NCBI GenBank assembly: GCA_035528375.1
Contig: DATKYS010000031.1
Span: forward strand, 1 to 64,000
DNA length: 64,000 nucleotides
Source: a bacterium
GTDB taxonomy: Bacteria; RBG-13-66-14
Direction: 5' to 3'
Below, piece after piece: positions 42,101 through 49,398 of the stretch; the first letter of the stretch is position 1, and every line of letters starts with the position of its first letter. The notes below the pieces were generated by a model that worked only from the letters and a program-made list of their open reading frames with translations, had not been told where the DNA came from and searched no databases. The position numbers and the translations under genes are program-made.

Positions 42101-43519
42101 ATGCGGAAACTCCTGCTGGTTCTCTCTTTGTTGGTCTTGGTGTGCATGGTGCACGCCGAAACCCCCTTCGCCATCTGCGCCGATAAGACGTTGTGTGTTT
42201 CGACCCACCTCCCCGATTTCATCGGTCTGAATCTGGACCGCTTCCTGGAACGGCCCGATGAGGTACAGGGCGGGGACGATATCGGCTCCGAGCACGACGG
42301 CGACTGGGATTCAGATAGCCTCGAGACGATGAGAAATCCCGAGTACTACGCATACATAGACAACGCCCCCGACCAGAGCGGTGGTCCGTCCTACAACTGG
42401 TACGACATCAGCGACGGTGAAGAGATCGACTTCGACGGCGCCGACGACAGCGCGGCCTCGGTGCCCCTGCCCGGCAATTTTGAGTTCTACAACAACGCTA
42501 AGTTCGGCAGCGGCGGCGCATACAGCCGCGTGTACGTCAGCACGAACTTCCTCATCGGTTTCGAGAGCACGTATTACGACGACGGCTCATACGACGATTA
42601 CGCGAACCGTCCCCTACCCTCGGAGGGTTCCCCCTACTACCCCCACGCGTTCTTCGCCCCCTTCTGGGACGACGGGGTGAAGCTCGAGAACAGCCATTGC
42701 TACTACAAATCGGTGGGCAACCTCTTCATCATCTCCTGGAACGACTGGGGCATCCGGGGATACGAGGACCTGGTGGACGGCACGGTCAGCCTCCAGGTCG
42801 TCCTCGATATGACCACCTACGAGATAAGGGTCAACTACGATGACACCGAGGTGCCGGGAACGGCGCATGACAACGGCGGCAGCGCGACCGTCGGCGCCGA
42901 GGACAAGCGGGGGCTCCTCGGGTTCATGTACTCCTACATGGACGACGTGAACCTGTCCGCGGCCGACGAGATGGCGCTGGCGGTTTTCGTGTACGCCCAG
43001 CCCGACAACTTCGACTTCCCCGATCCGGGCGGAAGCGACCCCGACTCAGACGGCGCCTACGAGGTCGAGCAGGGTGATCCCTACGGGCCCTTCTCCTGGT
43101 CCGCCAGCTCCCAGAACAACCCCTACGGATCTTCGCAGATCGCCTATTCGGTCGAGCTTTGGGAAGACTTGCGCGATGCCGACCGGCTGATTTACCCCGA
43201 TGTGGTGGTGGGCTGGGAGGAGTTTCTCAAGCTAGAGAACCTGACGACCAGCACCAGCCATACAATAGACACCTCCACTCTCGAAGTCGTTCCGTACGAG
43301 AGAACTTCTGCCGAAGACTCGAGATATACGGTTTGGTGCGACCACTACCAGATAGCGGTCTTCGCCACCGACGGTTGGGGCTACACCGAGTCCACGAACA
43401 CCGCCGCCCCCGGCGGCACCGACCACCACTACTGGCTGGACGTGATCGAGCCGACGAGGCTCCCCGACGCTAATACTCTGGAAACGACCTGGGGTGCCAT
43501 CAAGGCTACCTCGTTCTAA
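42101..43519 (+). CDS. secreted protein of unknown function, 472 aa
   Basis: I do not recognise a family. Signal peptide at residues 1-19 (LLLVLSLLVLVCMVHA). The mature protein is acidic, rich in Asp, Tyr and Ser, with beta-sandwich-like phrases such as ASVPLPGNFEFYNNAKFG, RVYVSTNFLIGFEST and FFAPFWDDGVKLENSHCYYK. The last resemble the nidogen-like or 'PASTA-less' surface domains of other uncultured bacteria, where a beta strand with APFWDD recurs. No T9SS tail, lipobox or membrane anchor, so it may be released. GGAGGA precedes the ATG, with a strong promoter and tandem terminators around it: built for high expression. A structural surface protein is a guess. Confidence 0.65.
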   Translation: MRKLLLVLSLLVLVCMVHAETPFAICADKTLCVSTHLPDFIGLNLDRFLERPDEVQGGDDIGSEHDGDWDSDSLETMRNPEYYAYIDNAPDQSGGPSYNWYDISDGEEIDFDGADDSAASVPLPGNFEFYNNAKFGSGGAYSRVYVSTNFLIGFESTYYDDGSYDDYANRPLPSEGSPYYPHAFFAPFWDDGVKLENSHCYYKSVGNLFIISWNDWGIRGYEDLVDGTVSLQVVLDMTTYEIRVNYDDTEVPGTAHDNGGSATVGAEDKRGLLGFMYSYMDDVNLSAADEMALAVFVYAQPDNFDFPDPGGSDPDSDGAYEVEQGDPYGPFSWSASSQNNPYGSSQIAYSVELWEDLRDADRLIYPDVVVGWEEFLKLENLTTSTSHTIDTSTLEVVPYERTSAEDSRYTVWCDHYQIAVFATDGWGYTESTNTAAPGGTDHHYWLDVIEPTRLPDANTLETTWGAIKATSF

Positions 43520-43534
43520 CCGATTCATTCCCGA

Positions 43535-43562
43535 AAAAGGGCGTCCAAGGGGGCGCCCTTTT
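43535..43562 (+). terminator. intrinsic terminator of the secreted-protein gene
   Basis: 9-bp stem AAAAGGGCG/CGCCCTTTT with a 10-nt loop. A second copy of its 3' part (GGGCG/CGCCCTTTT, 43618-43641) follows one repeat unit later. Confidence 0.8.
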
Positions 43563-43714
43563 GATTAGGCGAGGGCCTTTCCGTCGGTCGAGTCGTAGCA
43601 TTAAATATTCGTACCTGGGGCGTCCAAGGGGGCGCCCTTTTGATTAGGTGAGGGCCTTTCCGTCGGTCGAGTCGTAGCATTAAATATTCGTACCTGGGGC
43701 GTCCAAGGGGGCGC
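43542..43714 (+). repeat. 79-bp tandem repeat, about 2.2 copies
   Basis: Units begin at 43542, 43621 and 43700, each with CGTCCAAGGGGGCGC. Units 1 and 2 differ at one base seen (C at 43570 versus T at 43649). Each full unit holds a terminator hairpin plus an AT-rich tail (GCATTAAATATTCGTACC). The third copy breaks off after 15 bp. Confidence 0.85.
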
Positions 43715-43728
43715 GATTCACACCTTAG

Positions 43729-43786
43729 CCGTAGGGGCGGGTGTCCACACCCGCCCGCGGCCGACCGTGGACGGTCGCCCCTACGG
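43729..43786. repeat. CCGTAGGGGCG...CGCCCCTACGG element
   Basis: 58-bp element with 11-bp perfect terminal inverted repeats and inner hairpins GCGGGTGTccACACCCGC and ACCGTggACGGT. Best-preserved full-length member of the family. Confidence 0.8.
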
Positions 43787-43937
43787 GGATACGCCGTTGC
43801 AGATTTACGAGTATCGCTTGCCGTAAGTGACTGGTGTTCGGGGGCGCCCCTTTATCGCTCCACAGCCCGCTAGAAGGCGGCGCGCACGTCCCGCTCGGCG
43901 CCTATGCGGCGTGTTTGTTTATCGGGCTCCCCGGGTC

Positions 43938-43946
43938 TGGTATAAT
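43938..43946 (+). promoter_or_regulatory. extended -10 promoter of uvrC
   Basis: TGGTATAAT; the ATG follows seven bases after the -10, so the transcript should start at or next to the start codon (leaderless). No good -35 at 17 nt. Confidence 0.6.
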
Positions 43947-43953
43947 TTCTCCC

Positions 43954-45885
43954 ATGGGTGGCTACGCGGCAGGGCTCGAGCTCAAGCTGAAGAACCTGAC
44001 CCACGAGCCCGGCGTCTACCGCCTGCTGGGCGGCGGGAGCCGGGTGCTCTACGTGGGGAAGGCGAAGGACCTGGCGAATCGGGTCCGCTCATACTTCCAG
44101 CCGTCGGCCGACCATCCCCCCCGCATCCGCTCCCTCCTCAAACGGGTGGTGGACTTCGAGGTCACCATCACGGCCAATCCCGTCGAGGCGCTCCTGTTGG
44201 AGTCGTCCCTCATCAAGCTCCACAAGCCCGCCTACAACGTCAACCTCAAAGACGACAAGCGCTACCCCTACGTGCGCGTGACCGCGGAGGAGGAGTTCCC
44301 CCGGCTCGTGGTCACCCGCGACACCCGGGCCAGGGGCAGCCTCTTCTTCGGTCCCTTCTCCAACGCCGGGGACATCCGGCGGACCATCCGGACGATCCAG
44401 CGGCTCTTCCGGCTGCGCGTCTGTCGTCGGGAAATCCACGTCTGGCGGGAACAGGGCGGCACGGCGCCCATGCCCGACTGGCGGCCCTGCCTCCACTACA
44501 ACATGGACCGCTGCAGCGCGCCCTGCGTCGGCTTTGTGAGCCTGGAGAATTACGCGGGTTACGTGCGGGCGGCCAGAGACTTCCTCCAGGGCCGCCGGGG
44601 CGACGTGGTCGAGACCCTCCGGTCCGAGATGCTCCAGGCGAGCCAGAAGCGGGAGTACGAGCGGGCGGCGAAGCTGCGCGATTCCCTGCGGGCCCTGGAA
44701 TCGGTGATGACCAGGCAGCGCGTGGTCAGCCCCGGGAAGGAGGACCTGGACGTGCTGGCCCTGGCCCGCCGCCGCGGGGAGACGGTGGTGGAGCTTCTGA
44801 AAATCCGGGAGGGCTTTCTGCTCGCCGACGAGCATTTCTCCCTGGAGCACACCCGGGGCTCCAGCGACGCCGACGTACTCTCCGCCTTCACCGTTCGGTA
44901 CTACACCGGCGCCGACTGGGTGCCCCGGGTGGTGGTGCTGCCCGAGGAGCCCACAGACGGGGAAGATCTGGAACTTTTACTGTCCCGGCTTCGCTCGGAG
45001 AGCTCCCCGATGGTGGTGGCCCGGGCTCTGTTGCGCGCGTCGCCGTCCGAGGAGCCGGAGCAGAAGCCCGGCCGCGTCCGGGTCCGCCTCGCCGTTCCCC
45101 GCCGCGGGGCCCGGCGGGAGCTCCTGGAGCTGGCGCGTAAAAACGCGGAGAAGAACCTCGAGGAGGAGCTGCTGGCCGAACTCGGTCGGCACGGTCAGGC
45201 CGAGGCGGCCCTGGAGCTGGCCGAAAAGCTCCGGCTGCCCGTCATCCCCACCCTCATCGAGGGGCTCGACATCTCCAACCTCGGGGCGGAGCAGCCGGTG
45301 GCCGGGGTGGTAGGCTTCCGGGGCGGGCGGCCCGCCAAGAACCTCTACCGCCGCTACAAGCTGAAGACCCCCGGCCCGGACGACTGCGCCATGCTGGCCG
45401 AGGTCGCCCACCGGCGCTATCCCAAACTGGCCGAGAGTGGCGAGCTGCCGGACCTTATCCTGGTGGACGGGGGGAAGGGCCAGCTCGGCGCGGTGGTCGT
45501 CCAGTTGAAGGAAGACGGCCTGGCGGGCCGTTTTGCCGTGGCCGGGCTGGCGAAGAAGGAGGAACTGCTGTTCCTCCCGGGGCGCTCGACGCCGGTCCGC
45601 CTGCCCCCGGACTCGCCGGCGCTGCACCTGGTCCAGCGGGTCAGGGACGAGGCCCACCGCTTCGGCCTGCGCTACCACAGGCAACTGCGCCGCTCCGAGG
45701 GGTTGCAGTCCATACTGGAACGTATCCCCGGCATCGGACCGAAGAGGAGGAGGGCGCTTTTGGACGCCTTCGGCTCGCTGAAAAAAATCCGGGCGGCGAG
45801 GCCGGAGCGGATAGCCGAGGTGAAGGGGATGAGCGAGAAGCTGGCCGCCGAGCTCCTGCGGTACTTAAAGATCCACTACTACTAG
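43954..45885 (+). CDS. uvrC: excinuclease ABC subunit C, 643 aa
   Basis: Nucleotide excision repair nuclease making both incisions with UvrB at DNA damage. GIY-YIG endonuclease at residues ~13-90 (GVYRLLGGGSRVLYVGKAKD, then RVRSYFQ). UVR motif for UvrB contact ~225-255 (REYERAAKLRDSLRALE). RNase H-like 3' nuclease ~400-560, with GLDISNLG and ILVDGGKGQLGAV. Helix-hairpin-helix pair at the end (ERIPGIGPKRRRALLDAFGS). Full length. I chose ATG 43954 because the family starts there and the longer frame to 43834 lies upstream of the promoter. No ribosome site precedes it, in line with a leaderless mRNA. Confidence 0.95.
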   Translation: MGGYAAGLELKLKNLTHEPGVYRLLGGGSRVLYVGKAKDLANRVRSYFQPSADHPPRIRSLLKRVVDFEVTITANPVEALLLESSLIKLHKPAYNVNLKDDKRYPYVRVTAEEEFPRLVVTRDTRARGSLFFGPFSNAGDIRRTIRTIQRLFRLRVCRREIHVWREQGGTAPMPDWRPCLHYNMDRCSAPCVGFVSLENYAGYVRAARDFLQGRRGDVVETLRSEMLQASQKREYERAAKLRDSLRALESVMTRQRVVSPGKEDLDVLALARRRGETVVELLKIREGFLLADEHFSLEHTRGSSDADVLSAFTVRYYTGADWVPRVVVLPEEPTDGEDLELLLSRLRSESSPMVVARALLRASPSEEPEQKPGRVRVRLAVPRRGARRELLELARKNAEKNLEEELLAELGRHGQAEAALELAEKLRLPVIPTLIEGLDISNLGAEQPVAGVVGFRGGRPAKNLYRRYKLKTPGPDDCAMLAEVAHRRYPKLAESGELPDLILVDGGKGQLGAVVVQLKEDGLAGRFAVAGLAKKEELLFLPGRSTPVRLPPDSPALHLVQRVRDEAHRFGLRYHRQLRRSEGLQSILERIPGIGPKRRRALLDAFGSLKKIRAARPERIAEVKGMSEKLAAELLRYLKIHYY

Positions 45886-45902
45886 GGCCTGCCCCGCGGC
45901 TG

Positions 45903-45926
45903 AAAAAAAGGACCCCTTAGGGTCCT
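45903..45926 (-). terminator. intrinsic terminator reading leftward (ncRNA 3' end)
   Basis: Minus strand: AGGACCC-TAAG-GGGTCCT stem followed by T7. No T-run on the plus strand, so it does not serve uvrC. No minus-strand protein gene lies upstream, only the candidate ncRNA. Confidence 0.7.
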
Positions 45927-46128
45927 GGTCTCGATAGTGGCGGCCGGCGTACCGCGTGGTCGTAAGTTTCGCTTTAACAGAACCTTTGCACCAAGTGGGT
46001 GCCTTGGGATCGTCGTCAGCCGTAGGCCGCGAAGGCCCGAGCCGCGTTCGATCCAGCCAGGGTCCCGTTCATACAATTGTTGGTTCTTTTTTACGCTCTG
46101 CTTACGGGCCCCGCAGAGGGCGCCGGCC
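45903..46128 (-). ncRNA. candidate structured noncoding RNA (6S-like rod?), ~226 nt
   Basis: A leftward transcript defined by a promoter (46163-46135) and the terminator above. Nested complementary blocks, by plus-strand coordinates, are 46121-46128 with 45942-45949 (8 bp), 46101-46106 with 45961-45966, 46082-46087 with 45979-45984, and 46049-46054 with 46007-46012. A side hairpin is 45988-45992 with 45998-46002. The predicted first base, 46128, is the first base of the outermost helix. A competing 5-bp hairpin (46096-46100 with 46114-46118) exists. The rod with a side hairpin on the 3' half recalls 6S RNA, but I see no sequence signature. It lacks tmRNA, RNase P and SRP hallmarks. Confidence 0.5.
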
Positions 46129-46134
46129 ACGAAA

Positions 46135-46163
46135 AGGGTACACCAACGGGGGCACCTTGACAA
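46135..46163 (-). promoter_or_regulatory. promoter of the candidate ncRNA
   Basis: Minus strand TTGTCA (46163-46158), 17-nt spacer, TACCCT (46140-46135); the start expected at 46128 coincides with the first base of the outer helix. Confidence 0.5.
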
Positions 46164-46223
46164 GCCTGAATTCCCTCCATGCCTTATTTTACTGGAATTG
46201 CGAAGCTTGCACGGACTCCCATC

Positions 46224-46252
46224 TTGGTTTTTCCGCCCCGTATGTGTATGAT
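46224..46252 (+). promoter_or_regulatory. promoter of the ClC gene
   Basis: TTGGTT (46224-46229), 17-nt spacer, TATGAT (46247-46252); start near 46259, leader about 28 nt. The other bases between 46164 and 46223 hold only a weak AATTCC/GGAATT hairpin. Confidence 0.5.
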
Positions 46253-46286
46253 GGCCCGCCTGGACCGTAACCGTGCGTGAAGGCTC

Positions 46287-47564
46287 GTGCGCAGGATTAA
46301 AAATTTCACCGTCTGGCTGCTCGTGGGCGCCCTGGGCGGAATCGCCGCAATCGGCGCCCGGGAGTTCATCGTCTGGTTCGGCGCGGTGATTCACGGCGGC
46401 GTGCCGCCGGCGGATTGGGGGACCCTCGCCTGGTGGCGGATTCTCGTTCCCCTCACGCTGGGCGGCCTCGCCGTCGGTCTCATCGGGAAGTACGACTGGG
46501 AGATGATTTCCGGCGCCGGACTGGACGACACGCTCCAGTGCTACCACCAACACGGGGCCCGCCAGAAACCGCTCGATACGCCGGCCAAGCTCTCCGCGAG
46601 CCTGGTGGGCCTGGGGTGCGGCATCTCCGGGGGGCTGATGGGCCCCATGACCTACGTCGGGATGGGTGTGGGCGGCTGGATCGGACGCGCCTTCCGTTTC
46701 GACGCCGACGGTGTGAGGACGGCCGGCCTTTGCGGCATGGCGGCCACCCTGGCGGCCATCCTCGGGGCTCCGCTGGGGGCGGCCATCTTCACCTGCGAGG
46801 TGCTCTACCACGAGCACATCGAATACCGCCGTTTCTTCCCCGTTCTCCTGGCCGCTCTGACGGCGCACCTGTTGACCCGGCTCACCGGTTTCTACAAGCC
46901 GCTCTTCTCCTTCAACCCCACCGGGACGCCCACGGTCAGCCTGGAGCTGGTCGGGTCGGTCCTGTCGGTCGTCGCCGTGGGCCTGGCCGTGGCCGCGGGA
47001 TTCTTCTACCTCTACCGCCTGCTCGAGCGTCTCCGCGAGCGATCCGGGCTGCCCCGGTGGCTCTCGCCGGCCCTGGGCGCCCTGGCGAGCGCCCTCCTCA
47101 TCGTCCTGGTCGCCCCGGAGGCGGCGGGCAAGGTGCTGTCGGTGGGGGCGACGACGATTCGAACCGTGAGCGTGTCGGCGCCGGTCACCTGGACCGACGC
47201 CCTTGTCCTGACGGTGCTCAAGGCGACCCTGGTGGCCCTCGCCGTGGGGAGCGGCGCCAGCGTCGGCCTCCTGGCCCCGGCGCTCATGTTGGGCAGCCTG
47301 GTCGGGGCCGGGGTGGCCGATCTGATTCCGGTTCAGCAGACCATCCTCGTGGCCACCGGCATCACCGTGGTCCTGGTCACCCTGACCAACTCGCCCGTCG
47401 GGACTATCGTGATGATGCTGGAGATATTCGGGCCCGAGGTGCTCATCCCGGTCACCCTGGCCGGGCTGGTGGCCAACCTGGCGAGCCGGAAGCTGGTCAT
47501 CTACCGGGACGTCCTGCCCTGGCGGTCGGAGGTGCGGGTCGTGGACAGGGGGCCGGGGGATTGA
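46287..47564 (+). CDS. ClC-family chloride channel/transporter, 425 aa
   Basis: Integral membrane anion channel or exchanger with about ten hydrophobic segments. Signature 2 region reads GCGISGGLMGPMTYVGMGVGG (residues ~111-131). Where classical ClCs have G-K/R-E-G-P with the gating glutamate, this has G-L-M-G-P. The later filter GSGASVGLLAPALMLGSLVG (~322-341) is well preserved, and GAGLDDTL replaces the GSGIP motif. It therefore belongs to the Glu-less SGG-x-x-GP branch common in bacteria, more likely a passive channel than a proton antiporter; that is inference. No CBS domains. GTG start at 46287. Promoter close upstream; the gene ends in a repeat cluster. Confidence 0.85.
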   Translation: MRRIKNFTVWLLVGALGGIAAIGAREFIVWFGAVIHGGVPPADWGTLAWWRILVPLTLGGLAVGLIGKYDWEMISGAGLDDTLQCYHQHGARQKPLDTPAKLSASLVGLGCGISGGLMGPMTYVGMGVGGWIGRAFRFDADGVRTAGLCGMAATLAAILGAPLGAAIFTCEVLYHEHIEYRRFFPVLLAALTAHLLTRLTGFYKPLFSFNPTGTPTVSLELVGSVLSVVAVGLAVAAGFFYLYRLLERLRERSGLPRWLSPALGALASALLIVLVAPEAAGKVLSVGATTIRTVSVSAPVTWTDALVLTVLKATLVALAVGSGASVGLLAPALMLGSLVGAGVADLIPVQQTILVATGITVVLVTLTNSPVGTIVMMLEIFGPEVLIPVTLAGLVANLASRKLVIYRDVLPWRSEVRVVDRGPGD

Positions 47565-47570
47565 TCCGAG

Positions 47571-47776
47571 GCGGCGGGTGTCCACACCCGCCCGTTGGGT
47601 TATTCAACTCCGTACCCAAAATGTAGGGCGGGGACTTTAGTCCCCGCCGCAATCTACACCTCTCCCTAGCCCTCCCCCCAAAGGGGGGAGGGGACATGCC
47701 TTCACCTCCGCGATGCGATGATGTAGGGGCGGACCTTTAGGTCCGCCCGCGGGCGACCGTGGGCGGTCGCCCCTAC
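47571..47776. repeat. cluster of GTAGGG-family palindromes
   Basis: Four elements in 200 bp. They are GGCGGGTGTCCACACCCGCC (47574-47593), GTAGGGCGGGGACTTTAGTC continuing to 47650, a CCCTCCCCCC-AAA-GGGGGGAGGG hairpin (47670-47692), and a full-length member 47723-47776 with GTAGGGGCG/CGCCCCTAC ends. No gene in 47565-47833. Confidence 0.75.
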
Positions 47777-47800
47777 GGATTGGATTTGCAACTTGCCGCC

Positions 47801-47834
47801 GTAGGGGCGGGTGTCCACACCCGCCCGTTTTTTT
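47801..47834 (+). terminator. GTAGGGG repeat acting as intrinsic terminator
   Basis: GGGCGGGTGT-cc-ACACCCGCCC hairpin (47804-47825) followed by G and a T7 run that abuts the queA stop codon. It would end ClC transcripts. Confidence 0.65.
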
Positions 47835-48880
47835 CATCCCGTGGGCAGGAGGAGGGTGGCGTCGCCGTAGGAGTAGAAGCGATAACCCTCCACCATCGCC
47901 TCCCGGTAGGCGTCGAGAATCCGCTCCCTCCCGGCGAGGGCCGCGACCAGCATCAGGAGGCTGGAGCGGGGGAGGTGAAAATTGGTGAGGAGCCCGTCCA
48001 CGGCGCGGAACCTGTGGGGTGGGTGGATGAAGATGTCCGTCTCGCCGGAGGACGCCGAAACGATGCCGGTCTCGTCGGCCGACGCCTCCAGGACCCGGGC
48101 GGTCGTGGTGCCGACGGCTATCACCCGGCGCCCCTCGAGCCGGGCCCGGTTGACGGCGCGCGCCGTGGATTTACCCAGAGAGAAGCTCTCGGTGTGGAGC
48201 CGGTGGTCGGTCAGGTCCCCATCGGGGAGCGGGGCGAAGGTGCCGTAGCCCACGTGGAGGGTTAGGGTGAGCCACTCGATCCCCCGCGCCCGGAGCCGTT
48301 CCAGGAGGTCGGGTGTGAAATGCAAACCGGCGGTGGGCGCCGCGATGGAGCCGGGTCGGCGCGAGTAGACCGTCTGGTAGCGGCGCGAATCGCGGGAATC
48401 GGCTCCGGTCGGTCTTTCGATGTACGGCGGCAGGGGGGCCTCGCCGAACTCGTCAAGAATCTCTCCGATGGGCCGCGCCCCCGCCAGTCCCAGGACCACG
48501 AGCCCCCCCTCCAGCTTGGCCAGCACCTCCCCGGCCAGCTCCCCGCGGAAATCAATCCTCGTCCCCAGCTTCAGCCGCTTGCCCGGCTTGGCCAGGGCGG
48601 TCCAGCGGCCGTCGCCCAGGTCCCGCAGGAGGAGGGCCTCGACCTCGGCCCCGCCCTCCCGCTTGACCCCCCGGATGCGCGCCGGGATGACCCGGCTGTC
48701 GTTGGCCACCAGCACGTCCCCCTCCCGCAGCATCTTCGGCAGGTCGGTGAAGGGACGGTGCTCCGGCGGCCGGTTGCCCACCAGGACCATCAGGCGGGAC
48801 CCGTCGCGCCGCTCGGTCGGGCGCTGGGCGATGAGCTCCCGGGGCAGCTCGTAGTCGTAATCCGCGGCGAAGAGGGGCAT
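47834..48880 (-). CDS. queA: S-adenosylmethionine:tRNA ribosyltransferase-isomerase, 348 aa
   Basis: Adds the ribosyl part of SAM to preQ1-tRNA to make epoxyqueuosine in tRNAs with GUN anticodons. Clear family blocks: YDYELPRELIAQRPTERRDG at the N-terminus, VLVANDSRVIPARI (~residues 52-65), the AAPTAGLHFT signature (~residues 170-179), LHVGYGTFAPL, HTESFSL, AVGTTTARVLE, TNFHLPRSSLLMLV, and YRFYSYGDATLLL at the end. Full length. ATG 48880 is the family start, two bases after the GNAT stop; the frame continues to 49048 but that shadows the GNAT gene. Third gene of the aminotransferase-GNAT-queA operon. tgt, its pathway partner, is not in the window. Confidence 0.96.
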   Translation of the reverse strand: MPLFAADYDYELPRELIAQRPTERRDGSRLMVLVGNRPPEHRPFTDLPKMLREGDVLVANDSRVIPARIRGVKREGGAEVEALLLRDLGDGRWTALAKPGKRLKLGTRIDFRGELAGEVLAKLEGGLVVLGLAGARPIGEILDEFGEAPLPPYIERPTGADSRDSRRYQTVYSRRPGSIAAPTAGLHFTPDLLERLRARGIEWLTLTLHVGYGTFAPLPDGDLTDHRLHTESFSLGKSTARAVNRARLEGRRVIAVGTTTARVLEASADETGIVSASSGETDIFIHPPHRFRAVDGLLTNFHLPRSSLLMLVAALAGRERILDAYREAMVEGYRFYSYGDATLLLPTG

Positions 48881-48882
48881 AA

Positions 48883-49395
48883 TTACAGCTTTTTCACGAA
48901 AAAGGCGCCCGGAACCCATTTTCCGAGCCGGGCCACGTAGTCGTGACCCGGGTGGACGGCGAAACCGAGGGCGAGCTTGAGGGCGTAGTTGGCGGGCTTG
49001 TCGAGGGACGACCAGGACCGCATCTGGTAAAAACCGCGGCGGCGGCATTCCCCGAGCGCCGCCAGTTGCAGACGCCGGCCGAGCCCCCGCCGCCGGTGGG
49101 CCTCCTCCACCGCGAAGCTCTGGACGAAACCCTCGAGGAGGTCGCGCCCCGCCGCCTCGCTGAAAGTTTTTTGCGGCAGCTCCAGGACGGGCACCGGGAT
49201 GCCCGGCGGAACTGCGACGGGCTGCACCTTCACCGAGATGTCGCCGACCAGTTTAGCCCCGTCGAAGGCGCCGAAGGCGAAAACACCCTCCCCCCGCAGG
49301 TCCGGGAAATCCCTCTCCTGCCCGGTTTTGGCGAGGTGAGCCCGTAGCTCCTCATCGCCGGGACGGTCGGGGGTGATGGGCCTTATTCTGTACAA
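48883..49395 (-). CDS. GNAT-family N-acetyltransferase, 170 aa
   Basis: Acetyl-CoA-dependent transferase of unknown substrate. Core motif QSFAVEEAHRRRGLGRRLQL (about residues 90-109) holds the acetyl-CoA loop R-R-x-G-L-G-x-R, followed by ALGECRRRGFYQMRSWSSLD and the last strand ALKLALGFAVHPG. No signal peptide. TTG start at 49395, four bases after the aminotransferase stop; no ATG lies at the right place, and MYRIRPITPD is a typical GNAT first strand. It sits between a class V aminotransferase and queA in one tight minus-strand operon, which does not point to a particular substrate. Confidence 0.8.
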   Translation of the reverse strand: MYRIRPITPDRPGDEELRAHLAKTGQERDFPDLRGEGVFAFGAFDGAKLVGDISVKVQPVAVPPGIPVPVLELPQKTFSEAAGRDLLEGFVQSFAVEEAHRRRGLGRRLQLAALGECRRRGFYQMRSWSSLDKPANYALKLALGFAVHPGHDYVARLGKWVPGAFFVKKL

Positions 49396-49398
49396 ACT

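Noticed and set aside
43535-43714. CRISPR array
   Set aside because: Only two full units, direct head-to-tail without spacers, and no cas genes.
46040-46060. tRNA T-loop (GTTCGATCC) on the plus strand
   Set aside because: No acceptor, D or anticodon arms fit around it; the bases are part of the ncRNA helices on the other strand.
45903-46128. tmRNA, RNase P RNA or SRP RNA identity for the ncRNA
   Set aside because: No tRNA-like ends or tag reading frame, no GAGGAAAGTCC-type P4, and no GGTCAGG...GGAAGCAGCC loop.
46240-46290. Fluoride (crcB) riboswitch before the ClC gene
   Set aside because: GATGG...CC...AACCG is present, but the 3' half (GCTGATGACGCC-like) is missing, GATGG overlaps the proposed -10, and the ClC lacks CLC-F hallmarks.
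45882-47585. 567-codon minus-strand ORF
   Set aside because: Antisense shadow of the ClC gene; polar, His/Gly-rich translation with no domain, an effect of high third-position GC.
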